From assembly GCF_958450345.1 (NCBI RefSeq), contig NC_088781.1, forward strand, positions 73,449,140 to 73,513,139: a stretch of 64,000 bases of DNA. Direction: 5' to 3'. The notes under the pieces are model-generated. The model saw only the letters and a program-made list of their open reading frames with translations, was not told the DNA's origin and did no database searches. How positions within the stretch are numbered: position 1 is the first letter of the stretch; each line of letters opens with the position of its first letter. The DNA is from Calliphora vicina (taxonomy: Eukaryota; Arthropoda; Insecta; Diptera; Calliphoridae). Positions 10,564 through 22,980 of this stretch are shown here, one piece after another. A program made the translations under genes and the position numbers.

Positions 10564-12300
10564 TATACCCTCCACCACCATAAGTGGTGAATGAGGGTAT
10601 ATATAAGTTTGTCATTCCGTGTGTAACATTGAGAAATATTCATCTGAGACCCAACAAAGTATATATATTATTGATCCTTATGAAATTCGAAGTCGATTGA
10701 GCTATGTCCGTCTGTCTGTGTAAAACACGCTCACGGTCAAAATAGCCAACGAAAGTTGGTAAACTTGCAAGAAAAATGTTTATTGTTCTCCTAAGCAGTT
10801 TGGTATTGAAAATCGGTTCAGTGGAACCAGAGTTATGAACCAAAATCTAAGACAACCTAAAAAAAAATGATAATTTTAAAATTGTTTTTGTTATTTGTGC
10901 AAATATATTGCAGATAATACCACCAAATTTTACACACGTTATTTTTATGTTAAAAATAACGTGTGGTAAAAATTATAAGAATCGGTTCATGATTTCTCGT
11001 AGCCCCCATACAAATTTCTTCCCGAAATATGGTTCTATGGTCTGTAAATTACTACCAAATTGCAGTATCCACCCAAAATTCAGGAAAAATAATATTCGTG
11101 CATAAAAAAATCATAACACCAAATTATTTGTGGATTGGCCCATATTTTATCATAGCCCCCATATAAAGTTCACTTCCGAAAATCACTTAAATAAGCATAA
11201 ATGTCTTATAAATATCGCTATTAAGTTGAAATTCGTCATAAATAGTCCCCATATATACCAAAATCGCTATACCTAATTCTATGAAGATCGGCTGATAATT
11301 GGTAATATCTCCCATATAAGGACCACTTCCGAAAAACAATAACCTACATAAATATCTAAAAAATATCAATATCAAAACAAAATTTCACACAAATCTCTAA
11401 TTTATATTTAGAAATCATACTGCAGGATTTTATGAATATCGGTCCATATTTGACCATAGCTCCCATATAAGGTCCAATTTCGAAAATCAGTTAAGTACTC
11501 ATAAATCTCTTATAAATACCTTTATCATGCTAAAATTCTACACAAGTAATACTCATATACATAGAAATCACTGTATTTTACACAGATTGGACGATAATTG
11601 GTCATAGCTCCCCTATAAAGCCCATTTCCGAAAACTATATTAACCATAATAAATATTTAAAACAAATCGATATTAAAATGAGATTACGCACAGATCAGTA
11701 ATTTTTATCCAGAAATCATACTACTGGATTTTGTGAATATCAGTAATTTTTATCCAGAAATCATACTACTGGATTTTGTGAATATCGGTCCATATTTAAC
11801 CATAGCTCCCATATAAGGTCCACTCCCGAAAATCACTAAAATCCTCATAAATTTCTTACAAATATAGTTATCAGGTTGAAATTCGAAACAAATTTGTTCA
11901 ATATATACAAAAATCGATGTATCAAATTTTACGATGATAGGTCCAATAATTGGTAATAGCTCCCATATAAGACAAAAAAAATTGGTAAACTTGCAAGCAA
12001 AATGTTTATTGTTCTCCTAAGCAGTTTGGTATTGATTAAACGATGTCCGTCCGGTCGGCTGGCTGGCTGGCTGTCCACATAAACCTTGTGCGCAGAGTAC
12101 AGGTCGCAATTTTGAAGATATTTCGATCAAATTTGGTACATATTCTTTTTTCGGCCCAAGGACCAAGCCTATTTAAACTGGCTGAAATCGGTCCATTATT
12201 TCACCTAGCCCCCATACAAATGTCCTTCCGAAATTGGACTTTATCGGTCATAAATGTTTAATTTATAAATGTATCTCCACAAATTGAGCTTCAAATAAGT
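10564..12300 (+). repeat. DINE/mini-me-like repeat tract, copy A2 (fused)
   Basis: Paralogous to 1,210-3,185 but continuous. Relative to A1, 237 bp is missing at about 11,970, removing the junction and the head of the second unit and leaving one head with a hybrid body. The junction shares only a few bases (ATAAG/ATAG, then ACAAAAAAA). Confidence 0.65.
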
Positions 12301-12545
12301 TTTATATATACAAAAGTTTTATATATACAAGTTTTTTTTATTTTACTTAAATCAATATTTAAATATATTTATAAGTATTTATTAAGCGTCCATTCGCTGT
12401 TACTTATCTTTGTATACATATTTTTTTTGTATTTATCTTCACAATTATTTTATTTATTTATTTTTGAGAGCGATGTAAAACACGTCTATCCACTGTAAAC
12501 GGCAGAGAGAATACATCGAGGAGAGGAGATAGTTAGTGATCGTAT

Positions 12546-13107
12546 AATTGACTTTAATTCCGAAGCGTTTAACAATAAGGACTACATAGCATTAATTGAC
12601 ACGCTTGAATAGAATAAAGACAGGTTACCGGATTTGAAAGTAGAGGACGGCATAGTGTACAAAAAAGTTAAATTTAATACGACGGATATAGATAACGAAG
12701 AAGAATGTTGGAAAATATGGGTGCCAACTGAGCTAACTGATAGTTTAATTAGAAGATTCCATGTAGACAACACTTCACACGGCGGCATAACGAAAACGTT
12801 TTATAATATCCGTGAGTATTTTTATTGGCCATCCATGATAAAACAGGTCAGAGATCTCGTTAGGAATTGTCAGGTTTGTAAGGAGATTAAACACCCAAGA
12901 CAGACATTACGACCACAAATGGGATGAGAAGTCAGGACTGAAAGGCCGTTATATAGATTTCTTAGGACCATACACTCGAACTAAGTCCGGTAATACATTT
13001 ATTTTCATAGTATTAGACCATAAAACTAAATACGTGTTATTAAAAGCTCTCTCGAAGGCTACAACTAAGGCATCATTAATTATTATGATGAATGTTTGTC
13101 AAGTATA
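12546..13107 (+). pseudogene. Ty3/Gypsy pol fragment (integrase N-terminus), copy A2
   Basis: Essentially identical to 3,429-3,990: a stop near 12,610, the open H2C2 integrase zinc-binding block 12,634-12,927, then a frameshift into the start of the catalytic core. From 12,626 onward this sequence is included in the 3,369-bp tandem duplication and reappears at 15,995. Confidence 0.8.
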
Positions 13108-13379
13108 AACAGAGGGTAATGTTTGTAAATAAAAAGTTGCAAGAACCACAATTGATCTCCCAACTCTTATTGCTCCGCAGGCTACGAAAAAAGAAGCTGG
13201 CTTTGTAACGGGCACCAGAGTTTTTTATTTTTTTACATACGCTTTATTACTTCCAGACACTTCCTCTGGTTAGGCATTTTTAATAAGTTTCTTATTTATC
13301 CATCACTGACACTACATATTGGGTACAACTATGATAGCGATGCAACCATGAAAAAAACCGACGCCAACCAAAGAAGTGG

Positions 13380-15994
13380 TACGCAGCTGAAGAAAACAAA
13401 CAGGCCTATTTGGCAAACTTTTTTTACAGAGTTGCAAAAAAAGTACTATTTATAAACGTAAGAAAAAATGTAAACAAAAGCATGACAAAAATATTGCTAT
13501 ATTTGTGGAATCATTAGCTGGTCATTTTAAAAGATATTTTAATTTTAAAAACTGGAATAAATTACTGAATGACCGTAGAATCAGATTTCGTGGTTGTCAC
13601 TTGCGCCATTTTAGTACACCACGTGTTATTCAAATTTCAATTTAATCATCTACATTGTTGCTTCGTAGCAGACTTTTGCTCCTAAAAACGAAAATATTCG
13701 TTGAGCACCAATGTGGAAAAAAGTTCTGAATAGAGGACCAAAATATCTATTAAATGATGTATCGATCATTATCCTAAGTGCTTTCATTCAGATGTAATAT
13801 GACAGCAAACTTTTGAAAAGTAGAAAAATAAGTAAATTTTGATTTTTTTTCCCTAAAAATTAAAATATTCGTTGAGCACCATTATGGAAATGAGTTCCGA
13901 ATAGGGGACAGAAATACCTATTTATTGATGTATTGAACACTTTTCCAAGTACTTTCAGTCAGAAGTTATAGGTCAGCAAACTTTTGAAAAGTAGAAAAAT
14001 AAGTAAAAAGTTTTTTCGTTCTAACACATAAAATATTCGTTGAGCACCAATATGGAAATAATTTCTGAATAGAGGACGAAAACACCTATTTACTGGTGTA
14101 TCAATCATTTTTCCAAGTGCTTTCACTCAGAAGTGATAGGTCAGCAAACTTTTGAAAAATTAAAAAATAAGTAAATTTTGTTTTTTTTTCCTAAAAATTA
14201 AAATATTCGTTGAGCACCATTATGGAAATGAGTTCCGAATAGGGGACAGAAATACCTATTTATTGATGTATTGAACACTTTTCCAAGTACTTTCAGTCAG
14301 AAGTTATAGGTCAGCAAACTTTTGAAAAGTAGAAAAATAAGTAAAAAGTTTTTTCGTTCTAACACATAAAATATTCGTTGAGCACCAATATGGAAATAAT
14401 TTCTGAATAGAGGACGAAAATACCTATTTACTGGTGTATCAATCATTTTTCCAAGTGCTTTCACTCAGAAGTGATAGGTCAGCAAACTTTTGAAAAATAA
14501 AAAAATAAGTAAATTTTGTTTTTTTTCCTAAAAATTAAAATATTCGTTGAGCACCATTATGGAAATGAGTTCCGAATAGGGGACAGAAATACCTATTTAT
14601 TGATGTATTGAACACTTTTCCAAGTACTTTCAGTCAGAAGTTATAGGTCTGCAAACTTTTGAAAAGTAGAAAAATAAGTAAAAAGTTTTTTTGTTCTAAC
14701 ACATAAAATATTCGTTGAGCACCAATATGGAAATAATTGAACATTTTTCTAAGTACTTTCAATCAGAAGTTATCACTTTCTAAACATTGAAAAAATCTAA
14801 TGTGATTATGTGTGTGCACACATGTATAAGCATAGCGGCAAACCGTATATAAAAAATTAACAAAATATAGCATTATTCATTTAATCACCAACAGGTCGTT
14901 CTAGGAGCTATTTTAATTTTAAAAACAGGAATTAATTACTGGATGATCCTAGTATCAGATTTCGTAGTTGTTACTTGCGCCATTTTAGTACACCATGTGT
15001 TATTCAAATTTCAATTTAATCATCTACATTGTTGCTTCGTAGCAGACTTTTGCTCCTAAAAACGAAAATATTCGTTGAGCACCAATATGGAAATAATTTC
15101 TGAATAGAATTCCGGCCATCAACCACATCAGATTCCTATAACAAAACAAAAAGATATTTTTAAATGACATTAAAATGTTGCCACTTTTGTTTCTGAAATG
15201 AATTAATTCATGATTAATATGAACGCTATTATCGACCTATTAAAAAAATTTTATTAATAAAAATAACATTTTGTTTGTAAATAATTTAGTGTATATATAT
15301 AAGAATAAATTAATATATACATATATATATTTAAATATTTTATATACGGTTGCCGCTATGCTTAGTCACATTGAGATAAGACGTATATTTAATTCGATTT
15401 TTTCAAAGATTAGAAAGTGATAACTTCTGATTGAAAGTAATTAGAAAAATATTCAATCAATAAATAGGTATTTTTGTCCCCTATTTAGAACTCATTTCTA
15501 TATTGGTGCTCAACGAATATTTTAATTTTTAGAACAAAAAAACTTTTTACTTACTTTTCTACTTTTAAAAAGTTTGAGGACCTATAACTTCTGACTGAAA
15601 GTACTTGGACAAATTTTCAATACATCATAAATTTGTGTCGCCTATTCGGAACTCATTTCCATATTGGTGCTCAACGAATATTTTAATTTTTAGGGAAAAA
15701 AATAAAAATTTATTAATTTTTATACTTTTCAAAAGTTTCCTGTCTTATTACTTTTGAATGAAAGTACTTAGAAAAATGTTCAATACCTCAATAAATAGGT
15801 ATTTTTGTCCCCTATGCAGAACTCATTTCCATATTCGTGCTCAACGAATATTTTATTTTTTAGAACGAAAAAACTTTTTACTTATTTTTCTACTTTTCAA
15901 AAGTTTGCTGACCTATAACTTCTGACTGAAAGTACTTGGAAAAGTGTTCAATACATCAATAAATAGGTATTTCTATCCCCTATTCGGATAGAAA
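13380..15994. mobile_element. Foldback-like element, truncated first copy
   Basis: It starts TACGCAGCTGAAGAAAACAAAC after the target AGAAGTGG. A left arm holds about seven head-to-tail units of ~170 bp, alternating in two types, each with TATTCGTTGAGCACCA followed by AAACTTTTGAAAA. The central segment carries TAAGCATAGCGGCAAACCGTATAT (about 14,827) and its inverse near 15,345. The right arm, in inverse orientation, breaks off at 15,994 in a hairpin. It has no transposase ORF. Compared with the complete copy it also lacks ~40 bp near 14,735. Confidence 0.78.
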
Positions 15995-15998
15995 TACC
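15966..15998. repeat. Perfect 13-bp hairpin at duplication junction
   Basis: GGTATTTCTATCC (15966-15978), a 7-nt loop, then its exact reverse complement GGATAGAAATACC (15986-15998). In the intact arm at 19,371-19,400 the text after the first arm runs on as CCTATTCGGAACTCATTTCC, so the second arm is new sequence created at the breakpoint. It merges into TACCGGATTTG, the first bases of the duplicated unit. Confidence 0.9.
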
Positions 15999-16476
15999 GG
16001 ATTTGAAAGTAGAGGACGGCATAGTGTACAAAAAAGTTAAATTTAATACGACGGATATAGATAACGAAGAAGAATGTTGGAAAATATGGGTGCCAACTGA
16101 GCTAACTGATAGTTTAATTAGAAGATCCCATGTAGACAACACTTCACACGGCGGCATAACGAAAACGTTTTATAATATCCGTGAGTATTTTTATTGGCCA
16201 TCCATGATAAAACAGGTCAGAGATCTCGTTAGGAATTGTGAGGTTTGTAAGGAGATTAAACACCCAAGACAGACATTACGACCACAAATGGGATGAGAAG
16301 TCAGGACTGAAAGGCCGTTATATAGATTTCTTAGGACCATACACTCGAACTAAGTCCGGTAATACATTTATTTTCATAGTATTAGACCATAAAACTAAAT
16401 ACGTGTTATTGAAAGCTCTCTCGAAGGCTACAACTAAGGCATCATTAATTATTATGATGAATGTTTGTCAAGTATA
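15995..16476 (+). pseudogene. Ty3/Gypsy pol fragment, third copy (5'-truncated)
   Basis: It begins at TACCGGATTTG, matching position 12,626, and carries the same H2C2 integrase block (16,003-16,296) with a few substitutions, then the frameshifted core start. It is a by-product of the tandem duplication, not an independent insertion. Confidence 0.82.
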
Positions 16477-16748
16477 AACAGAGGGTAATGTTTGTAAATA
16501 AAAAGTTGCAAGAACCACAATTGATCTCCCAACTCTTTTTGCTCCGCAGGCTACGAAAAAAGAAGCTGGCTTTGTAACGGGCACCAGAGTTTTTTATTTT
16601 TTTACATACGCTTTATTACTTCCGGACACTTCCTCTGGTTAGGCATTTTTAATAAGTTTCTTATTTATCCATCACTGACACTACATATTGGGTACAACTA
16701 TGATAGCGATGCAACCATGAAAAAAACCGACGCCAACCAAAGAAGTGG

Positions 16749-19700
16749 TACGCAGCTGAAGAAAACAAACAGGCCTATTTGGCAAACTTTTTTTACAGAG
16801 TTGCAAAAAAAGTACTATTTATAAACGTAAGAAAAAATGTAAACAAAAGCATGACAAAAATATTGCTATATTTGTGGAATCATTAGCTGGTCATTTTAAA
16901 AGATATTTTAATTTTAAAAACTGGAATAAATTACTGAATGACCGTAGAATCAGATTTCGTGGTTGTCACTTGCGCCATTTTAGTACACCACGTGTTATTC
17001 AAATTTCAATTTAATCATCTACATTGTTGCTTCGTAGCAGACTTTTGCTCCTAAAAACGAAAATATTCGTTGAGCACCAATGTGGAAAAAAGTTCTGAAT
17101 AGAGGACCAAAATATCTATTAAATGATGTATCGATCATTATCCTAAGTGCTTTCATTCAGATGTAATATGACAGCAAACTTTTGAAAAGTAGAAAAATAA
17201 GTAAATTTTGATTTTTTTCCCTAAAAATTAAAATATTCGTTGAGCACCATTATGGAAATGAGTTCCGAATAGGGGACAGAAAAACCTATTTATTGATGTA
17301 TTGAACACTTTTCCAAGCACTTTCAGTCAGAAGTTATAGGTCAGCAAACTTTTGAAAAGTAGAAAAATAAGTAAAAAGTTTTTTCGTTCTAACACATAAA
17401 ATATTCGTTGAGCACCAATATGGAAATAATTTCTGAATAGAGGACGAAAATACCTATTTACTGGTGTATCAATCATTTTTCCAAGTGCTTTCACTCAGAA
17501 GTGATAGGTCAGCAAACTTTTGAAAAATTAAAAAATAAGTAAATTTTGTTTTTTTTTTCCTAAAAATTAAAATATTCGTTGAGCACCATTATGGAAATGA
17601 GTTCCGAATAGGGGACAGAAATACCTATTTATTGATGTATTGAACACTTTTCCAAGTACTTTCAGTCAGAAGTTATAGGTCAGCAAACTTTTGAAAAGTA
17701 GAAAAATAAGTAAAAAGTTTTTTCGTTCTAACACATAAAATATTCGTTGAGCACCAATATGGAAATAATTTCTGAATAGAGGACGAAAATACCTATTTAC
17801 TGGTGTATCAATCATTTTTCCAAGTGCTTTCACTCAGAAGTGATAGGTCAGCAAACTTTTGAAAAATAAAAAAATAAGTAAATTTTGTTTTTTTTTCCTA
17901 AAAATTAAAATATTCGTTGAGCACCATTATGGAAATGAGTTCCGAATAGGGGACAGAAATACCTATTTATTGATGTATTGAACACTTTTCCAAGTACTTT
18001 CAGTCAGAAGTTATAGGTCAGCAAACTTTTGAAAAGTAGAAAAATAAGTAAAAAGTTTTTTCGTTCTAAAAAATAAAATATTCGTTGAGCACGAATATGG
18101 AAATGAGTTCTGCATAGGGGACAAAAATACCTATTTATTGAGGTATTGAACATTTTTCTAAGTACTTTCAATCAGAAGTTATCACTTTCTAAACATTGAA
18201 AAAATCTAATGTGATTATGTGTGTGCACACATGTATAAGCATAGCGGCAAACCGTATATAAAAAATTAACAAAATATAGCATTATTCATTTAATCACCAA
18301 CAGGTCGTTCTAGGAGCTATTTTAATTTTAAAAACAGGAATTAATTACTGGATGATCCTAGTATCAGATTTCGTAGTTGTAACTTGCGCCATTTTAGTAC
18401 ACCACGTGTTATTCAAATTTCAATTTAATCATCTACATTCTTGCTTCGTAGCAGACTTTTGCTCCTAAAAACGAAAATATTCGTTGAGCACCAATATGGA
18501 AATAATTTCTGAATAGAATTCCGGCCATCAACCACATCAGATTCCTATAACAAAACAAAAAGATATTTTTAAATGACATTAAAATGTTGCCACTTTTGTT
18601 TCTGAAATGAATTAATTCATGATTAATATGAACGCTATTATCGACCTATTAAAAAAATTTTATTAATAAAAATAACATTTTGTTTGTAAATAATTTAGTG
18701 TATATATATAAGAATAAATTAATATATACATATATATATTTAAATATTTTATATACGGTTGCCGCTATGCTTAGTCACATTGAGATAAGACGTATATTTA
18801 ATTCGATTTTTTCAAAGATTAGAAAGTGATAACTTCTGATTGAAAGTAATTAGAAAAATATTCAATCAATAAATAGGTATTTTTGTCCCCTATTTAGAAC
18901 TCATTTCTATATTGGTGCTCAACGAATATTTTAATTTTTAGAACAAAAAAACTTTTTACTTACTTTTCTACTTTTAAAAAGTTTGAGGACCTATAACTTC
19001 TGACTGAAAGTACTTGGACAAATTTTCAATACATCATAAATTTGTGTCGCCTATTCGGAACTCATTTCCATATTGGTGCTCAACGAATATTTTAATTTTT
19101 AGGGAAAAAAATAAAAATTTATTAATTTTTATACTTTTCAAAAGTTTCCTGTCTTATTACTTTTGAATGAAAGTACTTAGAAAAATGTTCAATACCTCAA
19201 TAAATAGGTATTTTTGTCCCCTATGCAGAACTCATTTCCATATTCGTGCTCAACGAATATTTTATTTTTTAGAACGAAAAAACGTTTTACTTATTTTTCT
19301 ACTTTTCAAAAGTTTGCTGACCTATAACTTCTGACTGAAAGTACTTGGAAAAGTGTTCAATACATCAATAAATAGGTATTTCTATCCCCTATTCGGAACT
19401 CATTTCCATAATGGTGCTCAACGAATATTTTAATTTTTAGGAAAAAAAAAACAAAATTTACTTATTTTTTTATTTTTCAAAAGTTTGCTGACCTACCACT
19501 TCTGAGTGAAAGCACTTGGAAAAATGATTGATACACCAGTAAATAGGTATTTTCGTCCTCTATTCAGAAATTATTTCCATATTGGTGCTCAACGAATATT
19601 TTCGTTTTGAGGAGCAAAAGTCTGCTACGAAGCAACAATGTAGATGATTAAATTTAAATTTGAATAATATGTTGTCGAATGAAATGGCGCAAGTGACAAC

Positions 19701-19940
19701 CATGAAATCTGATTCTATAGATTTGCAGTTATTCATTTCCGTTTTTTATTTTAAAATATCGTTTAAAATAACTCTATGATGAGTCCACAAATAAAGCAAT
19801 ATTTTAGCCATGCTTTTATTTACATTTTAATGACACGTGCTCACCCATATATACAAAATACTACCTTTTTATACAACTCTGAAAAAAGTTTGCTAAAAAT
19901 TAAAAAAGTTTGTTAAAAAGTTTGTTTTCTTCAGCTCGGT
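16749..19940. mobile_element. Foldback-like element, complete copy
   Basis: A 3,192-bp element bounded by the 8-bp duplication AGAAGTGG (16741-16748 and 19941-19948). The empty site is present in copy A1 at about 4,255. The ends are inverted repeats: TACGCAGCTGAAGAAAACAAAC, and the complement of GTTTGTTTTCTTCAGCTCGGT. The arms are long inverted repeats, largely composed of ~170-bp tandem units (TATTCGTTGAGCACCA words in the left arm, TGGTGCTCAACGAATA in the right). This is the architecture of Drosophila Foldback-type elements. No transposase is encoded; an 8-bp duplication would fit mobilisation by a hAT- or P-type enzyme (inference). Confidence 0.82.
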
Positions 19941-19985
19941 AGAAGTGGCGTCCTTTTTGATCATTTCAAGTGTGAAAGTCGTTGA

Positions 19986-20210
19986 CACAAAGTATACAGA
20001 GGCGACACAGCAAAAAAAATATATTTGTCTCTTTCGTTCGAAACAATTTCAACTGGTTTGGTTTTGTGCTTATTTATATAGTTGTTTGTTTTAACGCACT
20101 GTCTGTATTAAACCGCAAATTTGTTTTCTCTTTCTATCGAAACAATTTCAAAAAAAAGCAGATTTTAGTGTTTTTGAACTGTCAAATTTGACGCCTCTGT
20201 ATACTTTGTG
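19986..20210. mobile_element. Short 7-bp-TSD MITE, copy A2 first
   Basis: The paralogue of 4,300-4,524; 225 bp, with the same TIRs and the same TCGTTGA duplication. Confidence 0.9.
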
Positions 20211-20230
20211 TCGTTGAGGTAGGTCGTGGT

Positions 20231-20454
20231 CACAAAGTATACAGAGGCGACACGGCAAAAAAAATATATTTGTCTCTTTCGCTCGAAACAATTTCAACTG
20301 GTTTGGTTTTGTGCTTATTTATATAGTTGTTTGTTTTAACGCACTGTCTGTATTAAACCGCAAATTTGTTTTCTCTTTCTATCGAAACAATTTCAAAAAA
20401 AGCTGATTTTAGTGTTTTTGAACTATCAAATTTGACGCCTTTGTATACTTTGTG
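20231..20454. mobile_element. Short 7-bp-TSD MITE, copy A2 second, uninterrupted
   Basis: The paralogue of 4,545-5,268 without the nested 493-bp element; flanked by TCGTGGT. The neighbouring hAT element begins immediately after its right duplication. Confidence 0.9.
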
Positions 20455-20461
20455 TCGTGGT

Positions 20462-21203
20462 CAGGGCTGCCAGATGAATTTGGGAAAAAATCGTCAATAT
20501 CCCGATAAAAAAGAAAAAAATCGTCATTTTGAATTTTAAAAATCGTCAAAAAAAATCGGAAAATTAAAAAGGTCAAGATTTCTAACAGGAATTTTAAATT
20601 TCTACTTAAAAAGTGAACAAAAACATCACATTTATCAAAAAAATTTCTTAAAATTGAAGTTCATAAATAAGGTATCACTAAAATAAAAAAGTAAAGCTCA
20701 ATTTAATTATAATATAAGATTTCAATCAGAAGTTTTTTTAAATAAAACACATAAAATAGAATTTAATGTCTAAATCTTTATTATAACCCGAAAGAACAAT
20801 CTCTGACATTACTTTTTAAAGATAATTTCATTAAAATATAGCACCACGCTGTAGGTGGTCAATTCGGAAGGTAATAATGCCTGAGATTAAAGCATAAATT
20901 CGAGCTTGGCGGCTTCAATTGAATGGGGTAATGTGATTATATTCTGAATAAATTTTGTCAAAATAGAAAAAGTTGCATTAGAATTTTTCCGTTTTATTTC
21001 AGTAATTTATTGGTTTAAAATCTAAAAATTTAATTGACAAAATTCAAAATCTAAATATTCACCAACAAAATGAGAAAATTCTTTACCTATTTCTTTCTCG
21101 AAAATCGTCATTTTCGAGAAAGAAATCGTCAAATCGTCAAATTGCTATTTTTGAAACCAAAAATCGTCAAAATGACTATAAATCGTCAAATCTGGCAGCT
21201 ATG
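20462..21203. mobile_element. hAT-like non-autonomous element, complete
   Basis: A 742-bp element with TIRs CAGGGCTGCCAGAT and ATCTGGCAGCTATG and the 8-bp duplication GTCGTGGT (20454-20461 and 21204-21211). CAGGG-type ends with an 8-bp TSD fit the hAT superfamily. The ends are rich in AAATCGTCA words. No ORF. Confidence 0.85.
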
Positions 21204-22195
21204 GTCGTGGTACCAAGTTAAATAATTAAAAGAAATAAAACGTGGCGTAAAATAATAAAAGAAAAACAAGACTAAAGGTAGGGTCACACATGGCAAATAT
21301 TTGCTCAACAAAGCGTAACCACTTTTTTTTAGCACAAATTTGTTTGACGTGTTTACTCTTACAAGTGTTTTGTAAGATCAAATAGCATCAAATAAAATAA
21401 AACTAATTTTTTTGTATTGAATCATCATAAGTAAATTAAGTGTATGAAAACATTTTCTACATTTGCGGTGGCACCCAGTTAAAGTCGGTTCAATTTAAAA
21501 CATACTTTAATTTTGACTATAGTTGCAAAATAATTAAAAGCAGGTTTTTATTTTAAAGTTGTTTTCAAAAATGGGCCATTGAATTTAAAATCAAAGAAAA
21601 TTTTTTATAGATATATAAATAGTATGAATTGATTGTAATTAAAAAATAATTCTTAAACAGTATGATCTGTTTAATTTTTTTTACTGCAGAAGAAGAATAT
21701 GTCTAATAGCTTTTTTCACTTTTCTGATTTTGGCAGTGTTGCCAATTCATGGTGAACAAAAAGGGCTAAATACTTAGAAAAAAAAGGATAAAAAAGGGCT
21801 AAAAAAAAGGCTAAAAAAGGGCTAAAATTTTTAATTAAAAAAATACATACATTTGACACAAAAAACAACTTAGAATGTTACATTTGGCTATGCCGAATAG
21901 ACAAACAAAAATGTATGAATATAACACACGTTCAAATGCAAGAAAATAAGAATATTTATTCCTGTATGTTGATCCTTAACTTTAAAATAACTTAATATGG
22001 GTCCACACGTATATCATATGCCGATATTTTTAAAGCCTCGTATTTATCACCTGGCCTGCAAAATGCTCATATGCAAATTTATTAATATGACAAATTATGT
22101 ATAAAGTAATCCTTTGTGATAACTTCGATGGAGAATATTTTGATAAGTGAATATATGGCAAATATGCCTCTCATGTAAAGCCTAGTACTCTGTTC

Positions 22196-22980
22196 ATATC
22201 TGCGAAAAACTATGGTTTTTTCATGCGAAAAATTTTACATGCTTGTTTGACAGCTAGCTGTTCGTGCGAAAGAAGTGCTGCGTATGTTATTTCGTGTGGA
22301 AAAATAACGTTGCCAGATGTATTTCACATGTTTTCCACAATAAAAACAGAGTACTGCATTAAACACATTCAAGACAGCAGGCTACCAACTTCAATCTGTC
22401 AAAAATAAAATGCACACCTTTATATGGAGACGATTATTTTAACGACAGCACAGCTACACGGCCACACTACTACTCATGCCGATGTAGCCGAATTAGGCTA
22501 ATTTCTATTTTTGTCAACTACAAAACAGAAATAGTGTTGCTAATATAATAAAAAAATGTAAATCAAATTAGTGCTTAAAAAAATATATTTTTTTACTTAA
22601 TTAAGAGAAGTTTCTGATAACCATATTGAAATAAATTAATAACAAGTACATAATTGATTATAACCATATATATATTTTTACTCAAAATAATTGTTTCAAT
22701 CTTAATTACATTGGAATTTTGTACGGTTATTTTTTATTAAAGTGGCACCACTGATTTATAAATCAGCTGTTTAATTGTAGCTGTCGTCTTTAAAATAATT
22801 CAGTAGCTGACACACGACTACAACTGTAACCAGCAGAATTTGTGTTCGTGTAGTCGTGTAGCCTGTTGTCTTGAATGTGTTTAATGCATACTGCTTTTGC
22901 GAAATTATTTCGCATATATTTCATTCCAAATATTTTATATGTAGTTTGACAGCATTTCGCACGAAATTTTGAACAGAGTA
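22196..22980. mobile_element. TIR element nested in the hAT element
   Basis: A 785-bp segment with ends TACTCTGTTCA and TGAACAGAGTA, flanked by CCTAG (22191-22195 and 22981-22985). Subterminal GTTTGACAGC/GCTGTCAAAC and TTTCGCACGAA words are also inverted. Superfamily unknown; a 5-bp duplication. Confidence 0.7.
22355..22888. mobile_element. Innermost TIR element
   Basis: Inverted ends of 31 bp starting TGCATTAAACACATTCAAG, identical at 30 of 31 positions, flanked by TAC on both sides. The interior also shows inverted CAGCACAGCTAC-like text. This is the third level of nesting: hAT, then the TACTCTG element, then this one. Confidence 0.68.

Noticed and set aside
13690..14740. Regularly spaced repeats resembling a CRISPR array
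   Set aside because: The units are ~170 bp, alternating and continuous without unique spacers, in an insect nuclear context; they are the arm repeats of a foldback element.
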